Assembly (NCBI GenBank): GCA_036675505.1
Contig: JAKFEW010000060.1
Location: 18,488 to 82,487, forward strand
Direction: 5' to 3'
From: JAKFEW01 sp036675505
GTDB taxonomy: Bacteria; Cyanobacteriota; Sericytochromatia; S15B-MN24; JAQBPE01
Length of the DNA stretch: 64,000 nt
Notes under the pieces: model-generated
Seen by the model: only the letters and a program-made list of their open reading frames with translations
What the model was told of the DNA's origin: nothing
Database searches by the model: none
Shown here: positions 35,010 through 43,778 of the stretch, piece after piece
Layout: each line of letters begins with the position of its first letter
Numbering within the stretch: position 1 is the stretch's first letter
Program-made: the position numbers and the translations under genes

Positions 35010-37880
35010 CTACTTCGCCTCCATCCACGTCGGGCCGGCGTGGGCGTCGACGCGGAGCGGCACGTCCAGCGTGAAAGCGCCCTCCATCACCTCGGTCACG
35101 AGGGCCTGCAGCGGCTCGACGGCATCCCGGTCCACCTCGAACACCAGCTCGTCGTGCACCTGGAGCAGCATCGCGGCGGGCAGCCCGGTGAGGCGCGGGA
35201 AGAGCCGCACCATCGCGATCTTGATGATGTCGGCGGCCGTGCCCTGGATCGGCGCGTTGATGGCCATGCGCTCGCCGAAATCGCGCACCTGGCGGTTGCC
35301 GGCCGAGAGCTCGGGGATGTAGCGGCGGCGCCCCGACAGCGTCTCGACGTAGCCGTTTCGACGGGCCGAGGCCAGCGTGCGGATCATGTAGTGCTGGATG
35401 CCGGGGTAGCGGGCGTTGAAGCGCTCGATGAACTCCTTGGCCTCCTTGCGCGGGATGCCGAGCTTCTTCGAGAGGCCGAAGTCGCTCTGGCCGTAAATGA
35501 TGCCGAAGTTGGTGGTCTTGGCGCGCCGACGCATCTCGCTGGTGACCTCGGCGAGCGGGACGCCGAAGATCTCGGCGGCCGTGACGGCGTGGATGTCCTG
35601 GTCCTCCTTGAAGGCCTGGAGGAAGGTGGGATCCTGCGACACGTGGGCCAGGATGCGCAGCTCGATCTGCGAGTAGTCGGCCGCCAGGATCACGCGGTCC
35701 GGCCGGCTGGGCAGGAAGGCGCGGCGGATCTCGCGGCCGAGGTCCGTGCGGATCGGGATGTTCTGGAGGTTGGGATCCTGCGAGCTCAGGCGCCCGGTCG
35801 CCGCCATCGTCTGGTTGTAGTTCGTGTGGACGCGGCCGGTGTTCGGGTTCACCATCGTCGGCAGGAGGTCGACGTAGGTGCTCTTGAGCTTGCCGAGCTG
35901 GCGGTATTCGAGGATCTTGCGCACGATGTCGTGGCTCGCGGAGAGCTCCTCGAGCACCTCCGCATCCGTGCTCGGGCCGGTCTTGGTGCGTTTGATGACC
36001 GGCAGCTGCAGCTTCTCGAAGAGCACGACGCCGAGCTGCCTGGGCGAGTTGATGTTGAACGCGCCGCCAGCGTGCGCGTGGATCTCCTTCTCGGCCTGGG
36101 CGAGCCGCTCGCCGAGCTTGTCGCTGAGCTGCTTGAGGTAGTCCACGTCGAGCTTCACGCCGTGGGTCTCCATCGCGATCAGCACGGGCACGAGCGGCAG
36201 CTCCACCTCGTGGAAGAGCTTCTCCTGGCCGAGCTCCGCGAGCTTGGGGCCGAGCACGTGGCGCAGCTCCGTCGTGACCGCCACGTCGGCCGCGGCGTAG
36301 GGCGCGGCCTTCTCGACCGACACCTGGGCCATCGTGATCTGCTTGGCGCCCGAGCCGATCAGGGCCTTGATCTCGGTCATCTCGTAGCGCAGGAGCTCCC
36401 AGGCCAGCGCCTTGAGCCCGTGGCTCTCGCGGCCGGAGTAGACCAGGTAGTCCGCGATCATGGTGTCGAAGGTCAGCCCGCGCGCCTCGAGGCCCTGCTG
36501 CTGGAGCACCTCGAGGTCGTACTTGGCGTTGTGCGCCACCTTGGCCTTCTGGGGGTCGGCGAAGGCAGGCTGGAGCGCGGTGCGGACGTCGGACCAGGCG
36601 AGGTTCGTGCCCTCGCCGTGGCCGACCGGGACGTAGTAGGCGCGGACGTCCTTCGCCTCGGGGCCGCCGACGGCGAGCGCCACCCCGACCAGGTCGACCC
36701 GCATGGGGTTCAGCCCTGTCGTCTCGACGTCGTAGGTGAAGCCCGGGGCGACGTCGAGCGTCGCGACCAGCTCCGCGAGCTTCGCGGCCGTGTCCACGAT
36801 CGTGAGGTTCAGCTCCAGCGGCCGGGCGACCTGCACGACGGGTGCGGCCTCGGCGACCTGGCCACCGAACAGGTTCGGCTGGGCGGCGTCACCGCCGAGG
36901 GCCGCGGCCAGGCGGGGGCCTCCATCCCCGGCTTCGCCGGGGCCCCCCCTTTGAGGACTACCGAGCGTGGGCGCGCCCGCGGCCGGCCCGCCTGCGAAGC
37001 CCGCGAGCGAACGCGGCAGCTGGCGGATGATGCTCGTGAACTCCAGGTCCTCGAGCACCTTCGTCAGGCGCGGCAGATCGGGCATCGTGAGGTGACACTT
37101 CTCGATCTGGAAGTCGATCGGCGCCTCGCAGTTGATCGTGGCGAGGTCGAGGCTCATGCGCGCGAGGTTCTCGTGCTCGCGCAGCTTGTCTTGCAGCTTG
37201 CCTTTCACCTGATCGAGGTTCTTGTAGAGGTTTTCGAGCGTGCCGAACTCGAGGAGCAGCTTCACCGCGCCCTTCTCGCCCACGCCCGGCACGCCGGGGA
37301 TGTTGTCGGACGAGTCGCCCATCAGGCCCTTCAGGTCCGGGATCTGCGCGGGCGTCACGCCCATCTTCTCGACCACCTGGGCCGGGCCGAACGGCGCCAG
37401 CTCGCTCACGCCGTTGGTCGGCAGCAGCACCTTCACCTGGTCGGTGACCAGCTGGAACGCGTCGCGGTCGCCGGTCAGGATCAGCACCTCGTAGCCCTGG
37501 GCGGCGGCCTGGCGGCTGATCGTGCCGATCAGGTCGTCGGCTTCCCAGCCGGCGAGCTCGTAAACCGGGATGTCGAAGGCGGCCACGACCTCGCGCAGCG
37601 GCTTCATTTGGCTGACCATGTCGTCGTCCATCCGCGCGCGGTGGGCCTTGTACTGGTCGTAGGCCTCGTGGCGGAACGTGGGCGCGGCCATGTCGAAGGT
37701 GACGGCCAGGCAAGCCGGCTGAAGATTGGTGATCGCCTCGAGCATCATCTTCACGAAGCCGAAAACGGCGCCGGTGGGCCGGCCGTCCCTGGTGGCGAAG
37801 CCGCGGCGCATGAGCGCGAAGTAGGCGCGGTAGGCGAGGGCGTGGCCGTCGATCAGGACGAGGCGGGGAGCGGGTGACAT
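35010..37880 (-). CDS. polA: DNA polymerase I
   Basis: A 956-residue enzyme with all three activities. The 5'-nuclease domain (1 to about 290) has LIDGHALAYRAYFAL and DRDAFQLV. The 3'-5' proofreading domain retains its acidic residues (FTYDVETTGLNP, VAHNAKYDLEVL, YAAADVAVTTEL). The polymerase domain has DYSQIELRILAH, RRAKTTNFGIIYG and LLQVHDELVFE. An insertion in the linker before the exonuclease domain carries a hairpin-coded segment (see repeat). GGAGG precedes ATG 37880. Normal housekeeping copy, separate from the flagellar genes. Confidence 0.97.
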   Translation of the reverse strand: MSPAPRLVLIDGHALAYRAYFALMRRGFATRDGRPTGAVFGFVKMMLEAITNLQPACLAVTFDMAAPTFRHEAYDQYKAHRARMDDDMVSQMKPLREVVAAFDIPVYELAGWEADDLIGTISRQAAAQGYEVLILTGDRDAFQLVTDQVKVLLPTNGVSELAPFGPAQVVEKMGVTPAQIPDLKGLMGDSSDNIPGVPGVGEKGAVKLLLEFGTLENLYKNLDQVKGKLQDKLREHENLARMSLDLATINCEAPIDFQIEKCHLTMPDLPRLTKVLEDLEFTSIIRQLPRSLAGFAGGPAAGAPTLGSPQRGGPGEAGDGGPRLAAALGGDAAQPNLFGGQVAEAAPVVQVARPLELNLTIVDTAAKLAELVATLDVAPGFTYDVETTGLNPMRVDLVGVALAVGGPEAKDVRAYYVPVGHGEGTNLAWSDVRTALQPAFADPQKAKVAHNAKYDLEVLQQQGLEARGLTFDTMIADYLVYSGRESHGLKALAWELLRYEMTEIKALIGSGAKQITMAQVSVEKAAPYAAADVAVTTELRHVLGPKLAELGQEKLFHEVELPLVPVLIAMETHGVKLDVDYLKQLSDKLGERLAQAEKEIHAHAGGAFNINSPRQLGVVLFEKLQLPVIKRTKTGPSTDAEVLEELSASHDIVRKILEYRQLGKLKSTYVDLLPTMVNPNTGRVHTNYNQTMAATGRLSSQDPNLQNIPIRTDLGREIRRAFLPSRPDRVILAADYSQIELRILAHVSQDPTFLQAFKEDQDIHAVTAAEIFGVPLAEVTSEMRRRAKTTNFGIIYGQSDFGLSKKLGIPRKEAKEFIERFNARYPGIQHYMIRTLASARRNGYVETLSGRRRYIPELSAGNRQVRDFGERMAINAPIQGTAADIIKIAMVRLFPRLTGLPAAMLLQVHDELVFEVDRDAVEPLQALVTEVMEGAFTLDVPLRVDAHAGPTWMEAK
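36914..36947. repeat. Hairpin-forming insertion in frame in polA
   Basis: CCCCGGC-TTC-GCCGGGG (36926-36942) is a perfect 7-base-pair stem, flanked by GGGGGCC and a run of C that can extend it. It lies in polA between the 5'-nuclease and exonuclease domains and codes a Gly/Pro/Arg-rich linker. It could be a second in-frame palindromic insertion, or a codon-bias artefact. Confidence 0.4.
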
Positions 37881-37907
37881 GCGACCTCCGACAGGGATGA
37901 ACCCTCG

Positions 37908-37913
37908 ATTGTA
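37908..37913 (-). promoter_or_regulatory. Candidate -10 box of polA
   Basis: TACAAT on the minus strand (37908-37913), 27 bases before ATG 37880 and followed by GGAGG, is a good -10. No clear -35 is seen. Confidence 0.35.
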
Positions 37914-37924
37914 CTATGCGTGAA

Positions 37925-39352
37925 TCAGGCGGCCTCGCGCGCCGGCACCAGCTTGCGCCAGCCGAAGTAGACCGGCAGGCCGAGCAGGACGATGATCAGG
38001 CCCGGCCAGGTGTAGGTGGGCTTGTAGACCAGCAGGTCCACCATCAGCAGGCTCGCGAGCACGATGTACGCGCCCGGGATCCAGGGGTAGCCGATCGCCT
38101 TGTAGGGCCGTTCGGCGTCCGGGCGATCGCGACGCAGCTTGAAGATCGCCCCCACCGTCAAAACATAGAACAGCAGCGCGGCGAAGATGACGTAGTCGAG
38201 CAGGTCGCCGTACCGGCCGGACAGCGTGAGGGCGCTCGCCCAGACGGCCTGCAGCAGCAGGCCGGCCGCCGGCACGCAGGCCGCGTTCAGCTCGCCGACC
38301 TTCTTGAAGAACAGCCCGTCGTGGGCCATCGCGTAGTAGACGCGGGCGCCGGCGAGCACCAGGCCGTTCACGCAGCCGAAGGTCGAGATCATGATGGCGA
38401 TCGCCATCAACGCCGCGGCCTGCGGGCCAAGCACCGCGCTGAGCGCCGCGGTGCCCACACGGTCCTGCGGCGCGGCCTGGAGCTCGGGGAAGGACAGGGC
38501 CGCCAGGTAGGCCAGGTTCGCGAGCAGGTAGAGCCCGATCACGATGCCCGTGCCGAGGGCCAGGCTGAGCGGCAGGTTGCGCTTCGGGTTGCGCACCTCG
38601 CCGGCGGTGAAGGTGATGTTGTTCCAGGCGTCGGCCGAGAACAGCGAGCCCACCATCGCCGTGCCGATCACGGTCAGCAGCGCGACGGTGCCGAGCACGT
38701 CGCCGTTGGCCGCAATGGGCGTCCAGAAGCCGGGCGAACCGAAGGTGGCGGCCAGGTGCTTGCCGCCGAGCAGGCCGAGCGCGATCAAGAACAGCAGGGC
38801 GCCCAGTTTGGCGACGGTGAAGGTGTTCTGGATCAGCTTGCCGGCGCGCACACCGAAAAGGTTCACGCCGGTCAGCAGCAAGACGATCGCGATGCCCACG
38901 CCCTGCTGGGTCGAGATGAACCAGCTGCCCACCTCGAAAAGGTGCCGGTCGGCCGAGACCGCCGGCGTGAGCACGCCGAGGAACTTCGCGAAGGCGACCG
39001 CCACGGCCGCGATCGTGCCGGTCTGGATCACCATGAACAGCGTCCAGCCGTAGAGGAAGCCGAATACCGGGCCATAGGCCTCGCGCAGGTAAACGTACTG
39101 GCCGCCGGCCTTTGGCATCATGGCGGCGAGCTCGCCGTAGCTGAGCGCGGCCATGACCGTCAGCACGCCGGTGATCAGCCACACCACCAGCAACCAGCCG
39201 GGCGACCCGACCTGGCGCGCGATGTCGGCGGAGACGATGAAGATGCCCGAGCCGATCATGGAGCCCGCGACGATCATCGTCGAGTCCCAGAGGCCGAGGC
39301 CGCGGACGAACCGCCCTTCGGCCTCGTGCTCGGCCATGATTTCAGTAGACAT
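37925..39352 (-). CDS. APC-superfamily amino-acid permease
   Basis: A 475-residue inner-membrane transporter with about 12 hydrophobic helices. GSMIGSGIFIVSADIAR in TM1 is the APC/LAT substrate-binding motif; GEVRNPKRNLPLSLALG follows the usual helix. It would exchange or import neutral amino acids. ATG 39352 is preceded by GAGGGAG, but that sequence lies in the 3' arm of a 10-base-pair hairpin (39361-39384), so translation may be controlled by the leader. Downstream of a small 72-residue gene on the same strand. Confidence 0.92.
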   Translation of the reverse strand: MSTEIMAEHEAEGRFVRGLGLWDSTMIVAGSMIGSGIFIVSADIARQVGSPGWLLVVWLITGVLTVMAALSYGELAAMMPKAGGQYVYLREAYGPVFGFLYGWTLFMVIQTGTIAAVAVAFAKFLGVLTPAVSADRHLFEVGSWFISTQQGVGIAIVLLLTGVNLFGVRAGKLIQNTFTVAKLGALLFLIALGLLGGKHLAATFGSPGFWTPIAANGDVLGTVALLTVIGTAMVGSLFSADAWNNITFTAGEVRNPKRNLPLSLALGTGIVIGLYLLANLAYLAALSFPELQAAPQDRVGTAALSAVLGPQAAALMAIAIMISTFGCVNGLVLAGARVYYAMAHDGLFFKKVGELNAACVPAAGLLLQAVWASALTLSGRYGDLLDYVIFAALLFYVLTVGAIFKLRRDRPDAERPYKAIGYPWIPGAYIVLASLLMVDLLVYKPTYTWPGLIIVLLGLPVYFGWRKLVPAREAA

Positions 39353-39360
39353 GCAAGCTC

Positions 39361-39384
39361 CCTCTTCCCCGTTGGGAAGAGGGT
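39361..39384 (-). promoter_or_regulatory. Hairpin covering the ribosome binding site of the permease gene
   Basis: A perfect 10-base-pair stem (39361-39370 with 39375-39384) closes a 4-base loop eight bases before the permease ATG. In the mRNA, the 3' arm contains GAGGG, the likely ribosome binding site, so folding would sequester it. Confidence 0.5.
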
Positions 39385-39422
39385 GATTCTAGGGCATCCG
39401 GCCGGGCATGGCGGTGATCGAA

Positions 39423-39641
39423 CTACGGCGTGCCGGGCCGGGCCCGCTGTTGGCGGCGCAGCACGTCGGCATAGGAGAGCTGCTCGGGCGCCTTCGGCTG
39501 GTCGTGGGTCCGGACGTAAGAATCGGACCAGGCGCCCGTGGCGCGCGCGCGCGGGGCGGCCACCGGCGCCGCCGCGCGCGCGTAGGCCGCGCTCGGCGTG
39601 AAGCCGCAGGAGAGATTGAGTTGGCCGCCGCTCTGCGACAT
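39423..39641 (-). CDS. Small hypothetical protein (72 residues)
   Basis: A short basic protein: a low-complexity Ala/Pro/Arg segment (AAYARAAAPVAAPRARATG) followed by a polar tail (SYVRTHDQPKAPEQLSYADVLRRQQ). AGGAG lies 9 bases before ATG 39641, giving a clear ribosome binding site. No family recognised. It sits between rmlB and the permease gene on the same strand. Confidence 0.5.
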   Translation of the reverse strand: MSQSGGQLNLSCGFTPSAAYARAAAPVAAPRARATGAWSDSYVRTHDQPKAPEQLSYADVLRRQQRARPGTP

Positions 39642-39731
39642 GGAACCTCGCTCCTAAAGGGGATACGAGGTTCTAGAAGTCAGCAGGCCGTTAATAGGTT
39701 AACCACTCGCGAAGCCTGGGTTATCTTTCGC

Positions 39732-40754
39732 TTAAGACCGTTGCGCCTCGATCACGACCTGGTTGGCGGCGGCGCGCCTGGCGTCGAGGGCCTTCTCGCG
39801 CAGCGGCAGCCACCAGTCGCGGTGGCTCAGGTACCAGTCGATGGTCTGGTCGATGCCTGTATCGAAGTTGTACCTGGGCTGCCAGCCCAACTCCCGGCGG
39901 ATCTTGCTCGCATCGATCGCGTAGCGGCGGTCGTGGCCCGGCCGATCCTGGACGTACTTGATCAGGCTGTCAGACTTGCCGAGCTTCGCGAGCACGAGCT
40001 GGGTGATCTCGATGTTGGTGCGCTCGTTGTTGCCGCCCACGTTGTAGATCTCGCCGGGCGTGCCCGCGTGCAGCACCAGGTCGATCGCCTGGCAGTGGTC
40101 CGCCACGTGCAGCCAGTCGCGCACGTTCAGGCCGTCGCCGTAGACCGGCACCGGCTCGTCGTGGAGCAAGTTGGTGATGAACAGCGGGATCAGCTTCTCC
40201 GGGAAGTGGAACGGCCCGTAGTTGTTGGAGCAGCGCGTGATCATCACCGGCATGTGGAAGGTCTCGAAGTAGCTGCGGACCATCATGTCGGCCGAGGCCT
40301 TCGACGCCGAATATGGGCTGTTGGGGGCCAGGGGCGTCGCTTCCGTGAACAGGCCCGTCGGCCCCAGGCTGCCATAGACCTCGTCGGTGCTCACCTGCAC
40401 GTAGCGCTGGATGCCGTGTCGACGCGCGGCCTCGAGCAGCACGACCGTGCCTTCCACGTTCGTCCGCACGAACACGCCAGGCTCGCTGAGCGAGCGGTCC
40501 ACATGGCTCTCGGCCGCGAAGTGGACGATCGCGTCGTGCTGGCTCGCGAGCTCGTTCACGAGCACCGCGTCGCAGACATCGCCATGGACGAATCGGAAGC
40601 GCGGGTTGACCTGCAGGTCCTCCAGACTGGCCAAGTTTCCGGCGTAGGTCAACACGTCCAGCACCGTGACCTGATGGTCCGGGTGGGTGTTCAGGACGTG
40701 GCGGGCGAAGTTGCTGCCGATGAAGCCGGCGCCGCCGGTCACGATGATGCGCAC
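39732..40754 (-). CDS. rmlB: dTDP-glucose 4,6-dehydratase
   Basis: A 340-residue short-chain dehydrogenase-type enzyme catalysing the second step of dTDP-L-rhamnose synthesis. NAD-binding GGAGFIGSNF (7-16), catalytic TDE (123-125), Tyr148 and Lys152 in YSASKAS are all present. Third gene of the rmlA-rmlC-rmlB cluster, 53 bases after rmlC. rmlD, the final reductase, is not in the window. Confidence 0.96.
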   Translation of the reverse strand: MRIIVTGGAGFIGSNFARHVLNTHPDHQVTVLDVLTYAGNLASLEDLQVNPRFRFVHGDVCDAVLVNELASQHDAIVHFAAESHVDRSLSEPGVFVRTNVEGTVVLLEAARRHGIQRYVQVSTDEVYGSLGPTGLFTEATPLAPNSPYSASKASADMMVRSYFETFHMPVMITRCSNNYGPFHFPEKLIPLFITNLLHDEPVPVYGDGLNVRDWLHVADHCQAIDLVLHAGTPGEIYNVGGNNERTNIEITQLVLAKLGKSDSLIKYVQDRPGHDRRYAIDASKIRRELGWQPRYNFDTGIDQTIDWYLSHRDWWLPLREKALDARRAAANQVVIEAQRS

Positions 40755-40807
40755 GAAGCTTTCCTCCTGTTACGTATTCGTCGTACCCGCGTGCGTCGCC
40801 CTCGAAA

Positions 40808-41398
40808 TCAGGCGACCGGCGCGCGGCGGGCCTCTGCCGGGCCGGGCAGGTAGGCGGGCAGATCGGCCTGGTCCGCGAGCAGCGGATTTTTCAAATCCTT
40901 CTCCGAGAGGGCGAGCGGCCCGTCGACCTCCGGCCACACGATGCCGATGGCCGGGTCGTCCCAGGCCACGCCGCGCTCCGAAGGCGGGTTGTAGAGCTCG
41001 GTGCATTTGTAGACGAAGTCCACCTCGTCCGAGAGGACCAGGAAGCCGTGCGCGAAGCCGGGCGGCACCCACATCTGGCGGTGGTTCTCCTCGTCGAGGA
41101 TCGTGCCGGCCCAGCGGCCGAACGTCGGCGAGCCGCGCCGCACGTCCACCGCCACGTCGAAGACGCGACCTCGCTCGACCCACACCAGCTTGCCCTGCGG
41201 CTGGTCGAGCTGGTAATGCAGCCCGCGGAGCACGCCCTTGCGCGAGCGGCTGTGGTTGTCCTGCACGAACGTGCCCGTGACGCCGGCCTCGCGGTAGCGT
41301 TGCTCGTTGTAGGTCTCGAGGAAGAAGCCACGGTGATCGCCGAAGACCTTCGGCTCGATGATCAAGACCCCGGGCAGCGCCGTCTCGATGATCTTCAA
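40808..41398 (-). CDS. rmlC: dTDP-4-dehydrorhamnose 3,5-epimerase
   Basis: A 196-residue cupin enzyme. QDNHSRSRKGVLRGLHYQ, with the catalytic His, and WVPPGFAHGFLVLSD are diagnostic. It epimerises C3 and C5 of the 4-keto sugar. Its ATG overlaps the rmlA stop by 4 bases. Slightly longer C-terminus than average (DLPAYLPGPAEARRAPVA) has no known role. Confidence 0.96.
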   Translation of the reverse strand: MKIIETALPGVLIIEPKVFGDHRGFFLETYNEQRYREAGVTGTFVQDNHSRSRKGVLRGLHYQLDQPQGKLVWVERGRVFDVAVDVRRGSPTFGRWAGTILDEENHRQMWVPPGFAHGFLVLSDEVDFVYKCTELYNPPSERGVAWDDPAIGIVWPEVDGPLALSEKDLKNPLLADQADLPAYLPGPAEARRAPVA

Positions 41399-42279
41399 AC
41401 CCGCACCTCCTGACCGATCAGCGCCTTGAGGTATTCGCCGTAGCCGCTCTTGGCGAGCGGGATCGCGAGCTTCTCGAGCTGGGCGTCGTCGATCCAGCCC
41501 ATGCGCCAGGCGATCTCCTCCGGGCAGCCGATCTTGAGGCCCTGACGCTCCTCGATCACCTGGATGAAGTGCGAGGCCTGCAGCAGCGAGTCGATCGTGC
41601 CGGTGTCGAGCCAGGCGTTGCCGCGCCGCAGCAGCTCGACGTTCAGGTCGCCGCGCTCGAGGTAGCGCTTGTTCACGTCCGTGATCTCGAGCTCGCCGCG
41701 CGGCGAGGGCTTGGTGGTCTTGGCGATGTCGACCACGTCGTTGTCGTAGAAGTAGAGCCCGGTGACCGCATAGTGGCTCTTGGGCTTGGTGGGCTTCTCC
41801 TCGATGTCGAGCGCCCGGCCGGCCTCATCGAAGTTCACGACGCCGTAGCGCTCGGGATCCTTCACCCAGTAGCCGAACACGGTCGCGCCCCGCTCGCGCG
41901 CCGCGGCGCGCTGCATGGTCTTCGAGAGGCTGTCGCCGTAGTAGATGTTGTCGCCGAGGATCAGCGCCACCGGGTCGTCGCCGATGAACTTCTCGCCGAT
42001 CAAGAAGGCCTGCGCCAGGCCGTCCGGCGACGGCTGGACCGCCCAGCTGATCTCGAGGCCCCACTTCTGGCCGTCGCCGAGCAGCTCCTGGAACCCGGCC
42101 TGGTCGCGCGGCGTGGTGATGATCAGGATCTCGCGGATGCCGGCCAGCATGAGGGTGCTGAGCGGATAGTAGATCATCGGCTTGTCGTAGACCGGAAGCA
42201 TCTGCTTCGAGGTCGCGATCGTCAGCGGATGGAGCCGCGTGCCCGAGCCGCCGGCCAGGATGATGCCCTTGAATGCCAT
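41395..42279 (-). CDS. rmlA: Glucose-1-phosphate thymidylyltransferase
   Basis: A 294-residue nucleotidyltransferase. It starts MAFKGIILAGGSGTRLHPLT, then KQMLPVYDKPMIYYPLSTLM and LILGDNIYYG, all standard. Makes dTDP-glucose from glucose-1-phosphate and dTTP. First gene of the cluster; TAGAAT/TATAGA -10-like boxes lie about 45 bases upstream (42320-42332). Confidence 0.97.
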   Translation of the reverse strand: MAFKGIILAGGSGTRLHPLTIATSKQMLPVYDKPMIYYPLSTLMLAGIREILIITTPRDQAGFQELLGDGQKWGLEISWAVQPSPDGLAQAFLIGEKFIGDDPVALILGDNIYYGDSLSKTMQRAAARERGATVFGYWVKDPERYGVVNFDEAGRALDIEEKPTKPKSHYAVTGLYFYDNDVVDIAKTTKPSPRGELEITDVNKRYLERGDLNVELLRRGNAWLDTGTIDSLLQASHFIQVIEERQGLKIGCPEEIAWRMGWIDDAQLEKLAIPLAKSGYGEYLKALIGQEVRV

Positions 42280-42319
42280 GGTGTGGTTCCTCGTGAGGCG
42301 TCGAAACGACGGGGCTGCG

Positions 42320-42332
42320 ATTCTATTCTATA
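42320..42332 (-). promoter_or_regulatory. Candidate -10 region of the rml operon
   Basis: Two overlapping -10-like hexamers (TATAGA and TAGAAT) lie on the minus strand about 40-50 bases before rmlA. No convincing -35 was found, so this is tentative. Confidence 0.3.
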
Positions 42333-42426
42333 ACCTCGTCCGATTTTCGCGCGCCGACCGGGCGAGCGCCATCGGCGACCTGCCCACCCACCTTCGTGCA
42401 AATCGACCTGGCCCGACACGGGGAGA

Positions 42427-43500
42427 CTAGCGGCGGAAGTTCTGCTCCGGAGCGGCCTGCAAGGTGACCGACAGGTTCGCGCGCTGGCCGCCGCGGGTGA
42501 CGGTCAGGCGGACCGTCGTGCCCACCGGCTTGGCGTTGAGGTAGGACAGCAGGTCGCGCGCGGAGCGCACGGGCTGGCTGTCGACCTGGATCACGATGTC
42601 GCCGGGCTGCACGCCGCCGCGGCGGGCCGGGCCGTTGGGCGCCGTCGCCACGATCAGCACGCCCTTCGCGTCGCCCTCGGACAGGTCGCGGATCGAGACG
42701 CCGAGCCAGGTGCGCTCGACGCGTCCCTTGGTGCGCAGCTGGTTCACCACGGACTGGGCCGTCCAGGCCGGGATCGCGAAGCCGATGCCCTGGCCGCGGG
42801 CGGCGACGGCGGTGTTCACGCCCACGACCTCGCCGGCCATATTGATCAGCGGGCCGCCGGAGTTGCCGGGGTTGATCGCCGCGTCGGTCTGGATGAAGTT
42901 GAGGCGATCGCTGATCGCGATGCCGCGGTTCGTGGCGCTGATGATGCCGGCCGAGACCGTGTGGGCGAGGCCGAGCGGGCTGCCGATCGCCACGACCGTA
43001 TCGCCCACGCGCACCTTGTCGCCCTGGACGAACTTGAGCGACGGCAGCCCCTTGCCGTTCACGCGCACCAGCGCGAGGTCGTTCGAGGGATCCGCGCCGA
43101 TCACGCGGCCACGGAGCTGCTGGCCGGTGGCGGTCGTCACGAGGATCTCGTTCGCGCCGCGCACGACATGGTGGTTGGTGACGATCAGGCCGGACCCGTC
43201 GATGATGAAGCCCGAGCCGATGCCCTTCTGTTCGGGCACGCCCGGGCCGTCGTCGTCGAAGAACTGGTCGAAGAAGGGATCGCGCGCGCCCTGCGTGACC
43301 GTGTCGATGCTGACCACCGCGCCGTCGACGCGCTCGACCAGGTCGGCGATCGAGCCCGTGCCCCAGATGTTCGCGGCAGCGGCCGCGACCACCGGCGTGG
43401 CGGCTGGGCGGGCCTGGGCCGGCGCGAGCGACAGCGCCAAAGTAGCGCCACCCCCCGCACCGACGGCGAGGATCAAGAGGTGAGTGAGCAATGGACGCAT
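42427..43500 (-). CDS. HtrA/DegP-family serine protease with one PDZ domain
   Basis: A 357-residue envelope protease. Signal/anchor helix at residues 4-30. Trypsin-like domain with His111 (TNHHVV), Asp141 (NDLALV) and Ser214 (NPGNSGGPLI), the full catalytic triad. One C-terminal PDZ domain (about 258-345, RTWLGVSIRDL, PGDIVIQVDS), so it is closer to DegS/HhoA-type than to DegP with two. CTAGGAGGG upstream of ATG 43500. Role in envelope protein quality control is inferred from family. Confidence 0.95.
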   Translation of the reverse strand: MRPLLTHLLILAVGAGGGATLALSLAPAQARPAATPVVAAAAANIWGTGSIADLVERVDGAVVSIDTVTQGARDPFFDQFFDDDGPGVPEQKGIGSGFIIDGSGLIVTNHHVVRGANEILVTTATGQQLRGRVIGADPSNDLALVRVNGKGLPSLKFVQGDKVRVGDTVVAIGSPLGLAHTVSAGIISATNRGIAISDRLNFIQTDAAINPGNSGGPLINMAGEVVGVNTAVAARGQGIGFAIPAWTAQSVVNQLRTKGRVERTWLGVSIRDLSEGDAKGVLIVATAPNGPARRGGVQPGDIVIQVDSQPVRSARDLLSYLNAKPVGTTVRLTVTRGGQRANLSVTLQAAPEQNFRR

Positions 43501-43524
43501 GGCGAGCCCTCCTAGCGGGGGTGG

Positions 43525-43533
43525 ATTGTAACA
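43525..43533 (-). promoter_or_regulatory. Extended -10 promoter of the htrA gene
   Basis: On the minus strand TG-T-TACAAT matches the extended -10 pattern TGnTAnnnT. It lies 25 bases before ATG 43500 and is followed by a good ribosome binding site. It faces away from the SRP RNA promoter. Confidence 0.5.
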
Positions 43534-43585
43534 AATCGTGTCGTGAAGAGCCAGAGCGGGCCGCGGCCGGGAGGACCCGGCGGTG

Positions 43586-43594
43586 TGATATAAT
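43586..43594 (+). promoter_or_regulatory. Extended -10 promoter of the SRP RNA gene
   Basis: TG-A-TATAAT, a perfect -10 with an extended TG, ends 6 bases before the predicted SRP RNA 5' end. No -35 match is seen, as expected for an extended -10 promoter. Confidence 0.65.
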
Positions 43595-43600
43595 GACCTC

Positions 43601-43697
43601 GACCGGGTCCCATGCGGCACGGAACCGTGAAACTCGCTAGGCCCGGAAGGGAGCAACGATAAGCGGAGCTCCGTGGGTGTTGTGGGGTAGCCCGGTC
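43601..43697 (+). ncRNA. ffs: Small SRP RNA (4.5S-like)
   Basis: A roughly 97-nucleotide RNA of the small bacterial type without an Alu domain. The 5' end GACCGGG pairs with CCCGGTC at 43691-43697, and ACGGA with TCCGT closer to the tip. The conserved domain IV loop is present as GGCCCGGAAGGGAGCA with the GGAA tetraloop. It is the scaffold for Ffh in co-translational membrane targeting. It has its own extended -10 promoter and a rho-independent terminator. Confidence 0.93.
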
Positions 43698-43731
43698 ACC
43701 TTTTGAGAACGACCCGTGCGGTCGTCGCCGG

Positions 43732-43757
43732 GCGCCCCTTCGGGGGCGCTTGTTTTT
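43732..43757 (+). terminator. Rho-independent terminator after the SRP RNA gene
   Basis: GCGCCCC-TTCG-GGGGCGC (43732-43749) is a perfect 7-base-pair stem with a UUCG loop, followed by TTGTTTTT. It lies 35 bases after the SRP RNA 3' end, so the primary transcript would be trimmed. Confidence 0.8.
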
Positions 43758-43778
43758 GGAAGGCGAGGCGCCAGCGAC

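Noticed and set aside
34977..37877. A 966-codon open frame opposite polA
   Set aside because: It is the antisense shadow of polA in a G+C-rich genome; it is rich in Arg, His, Leu and Val with no family motif and no ribosome binding site.
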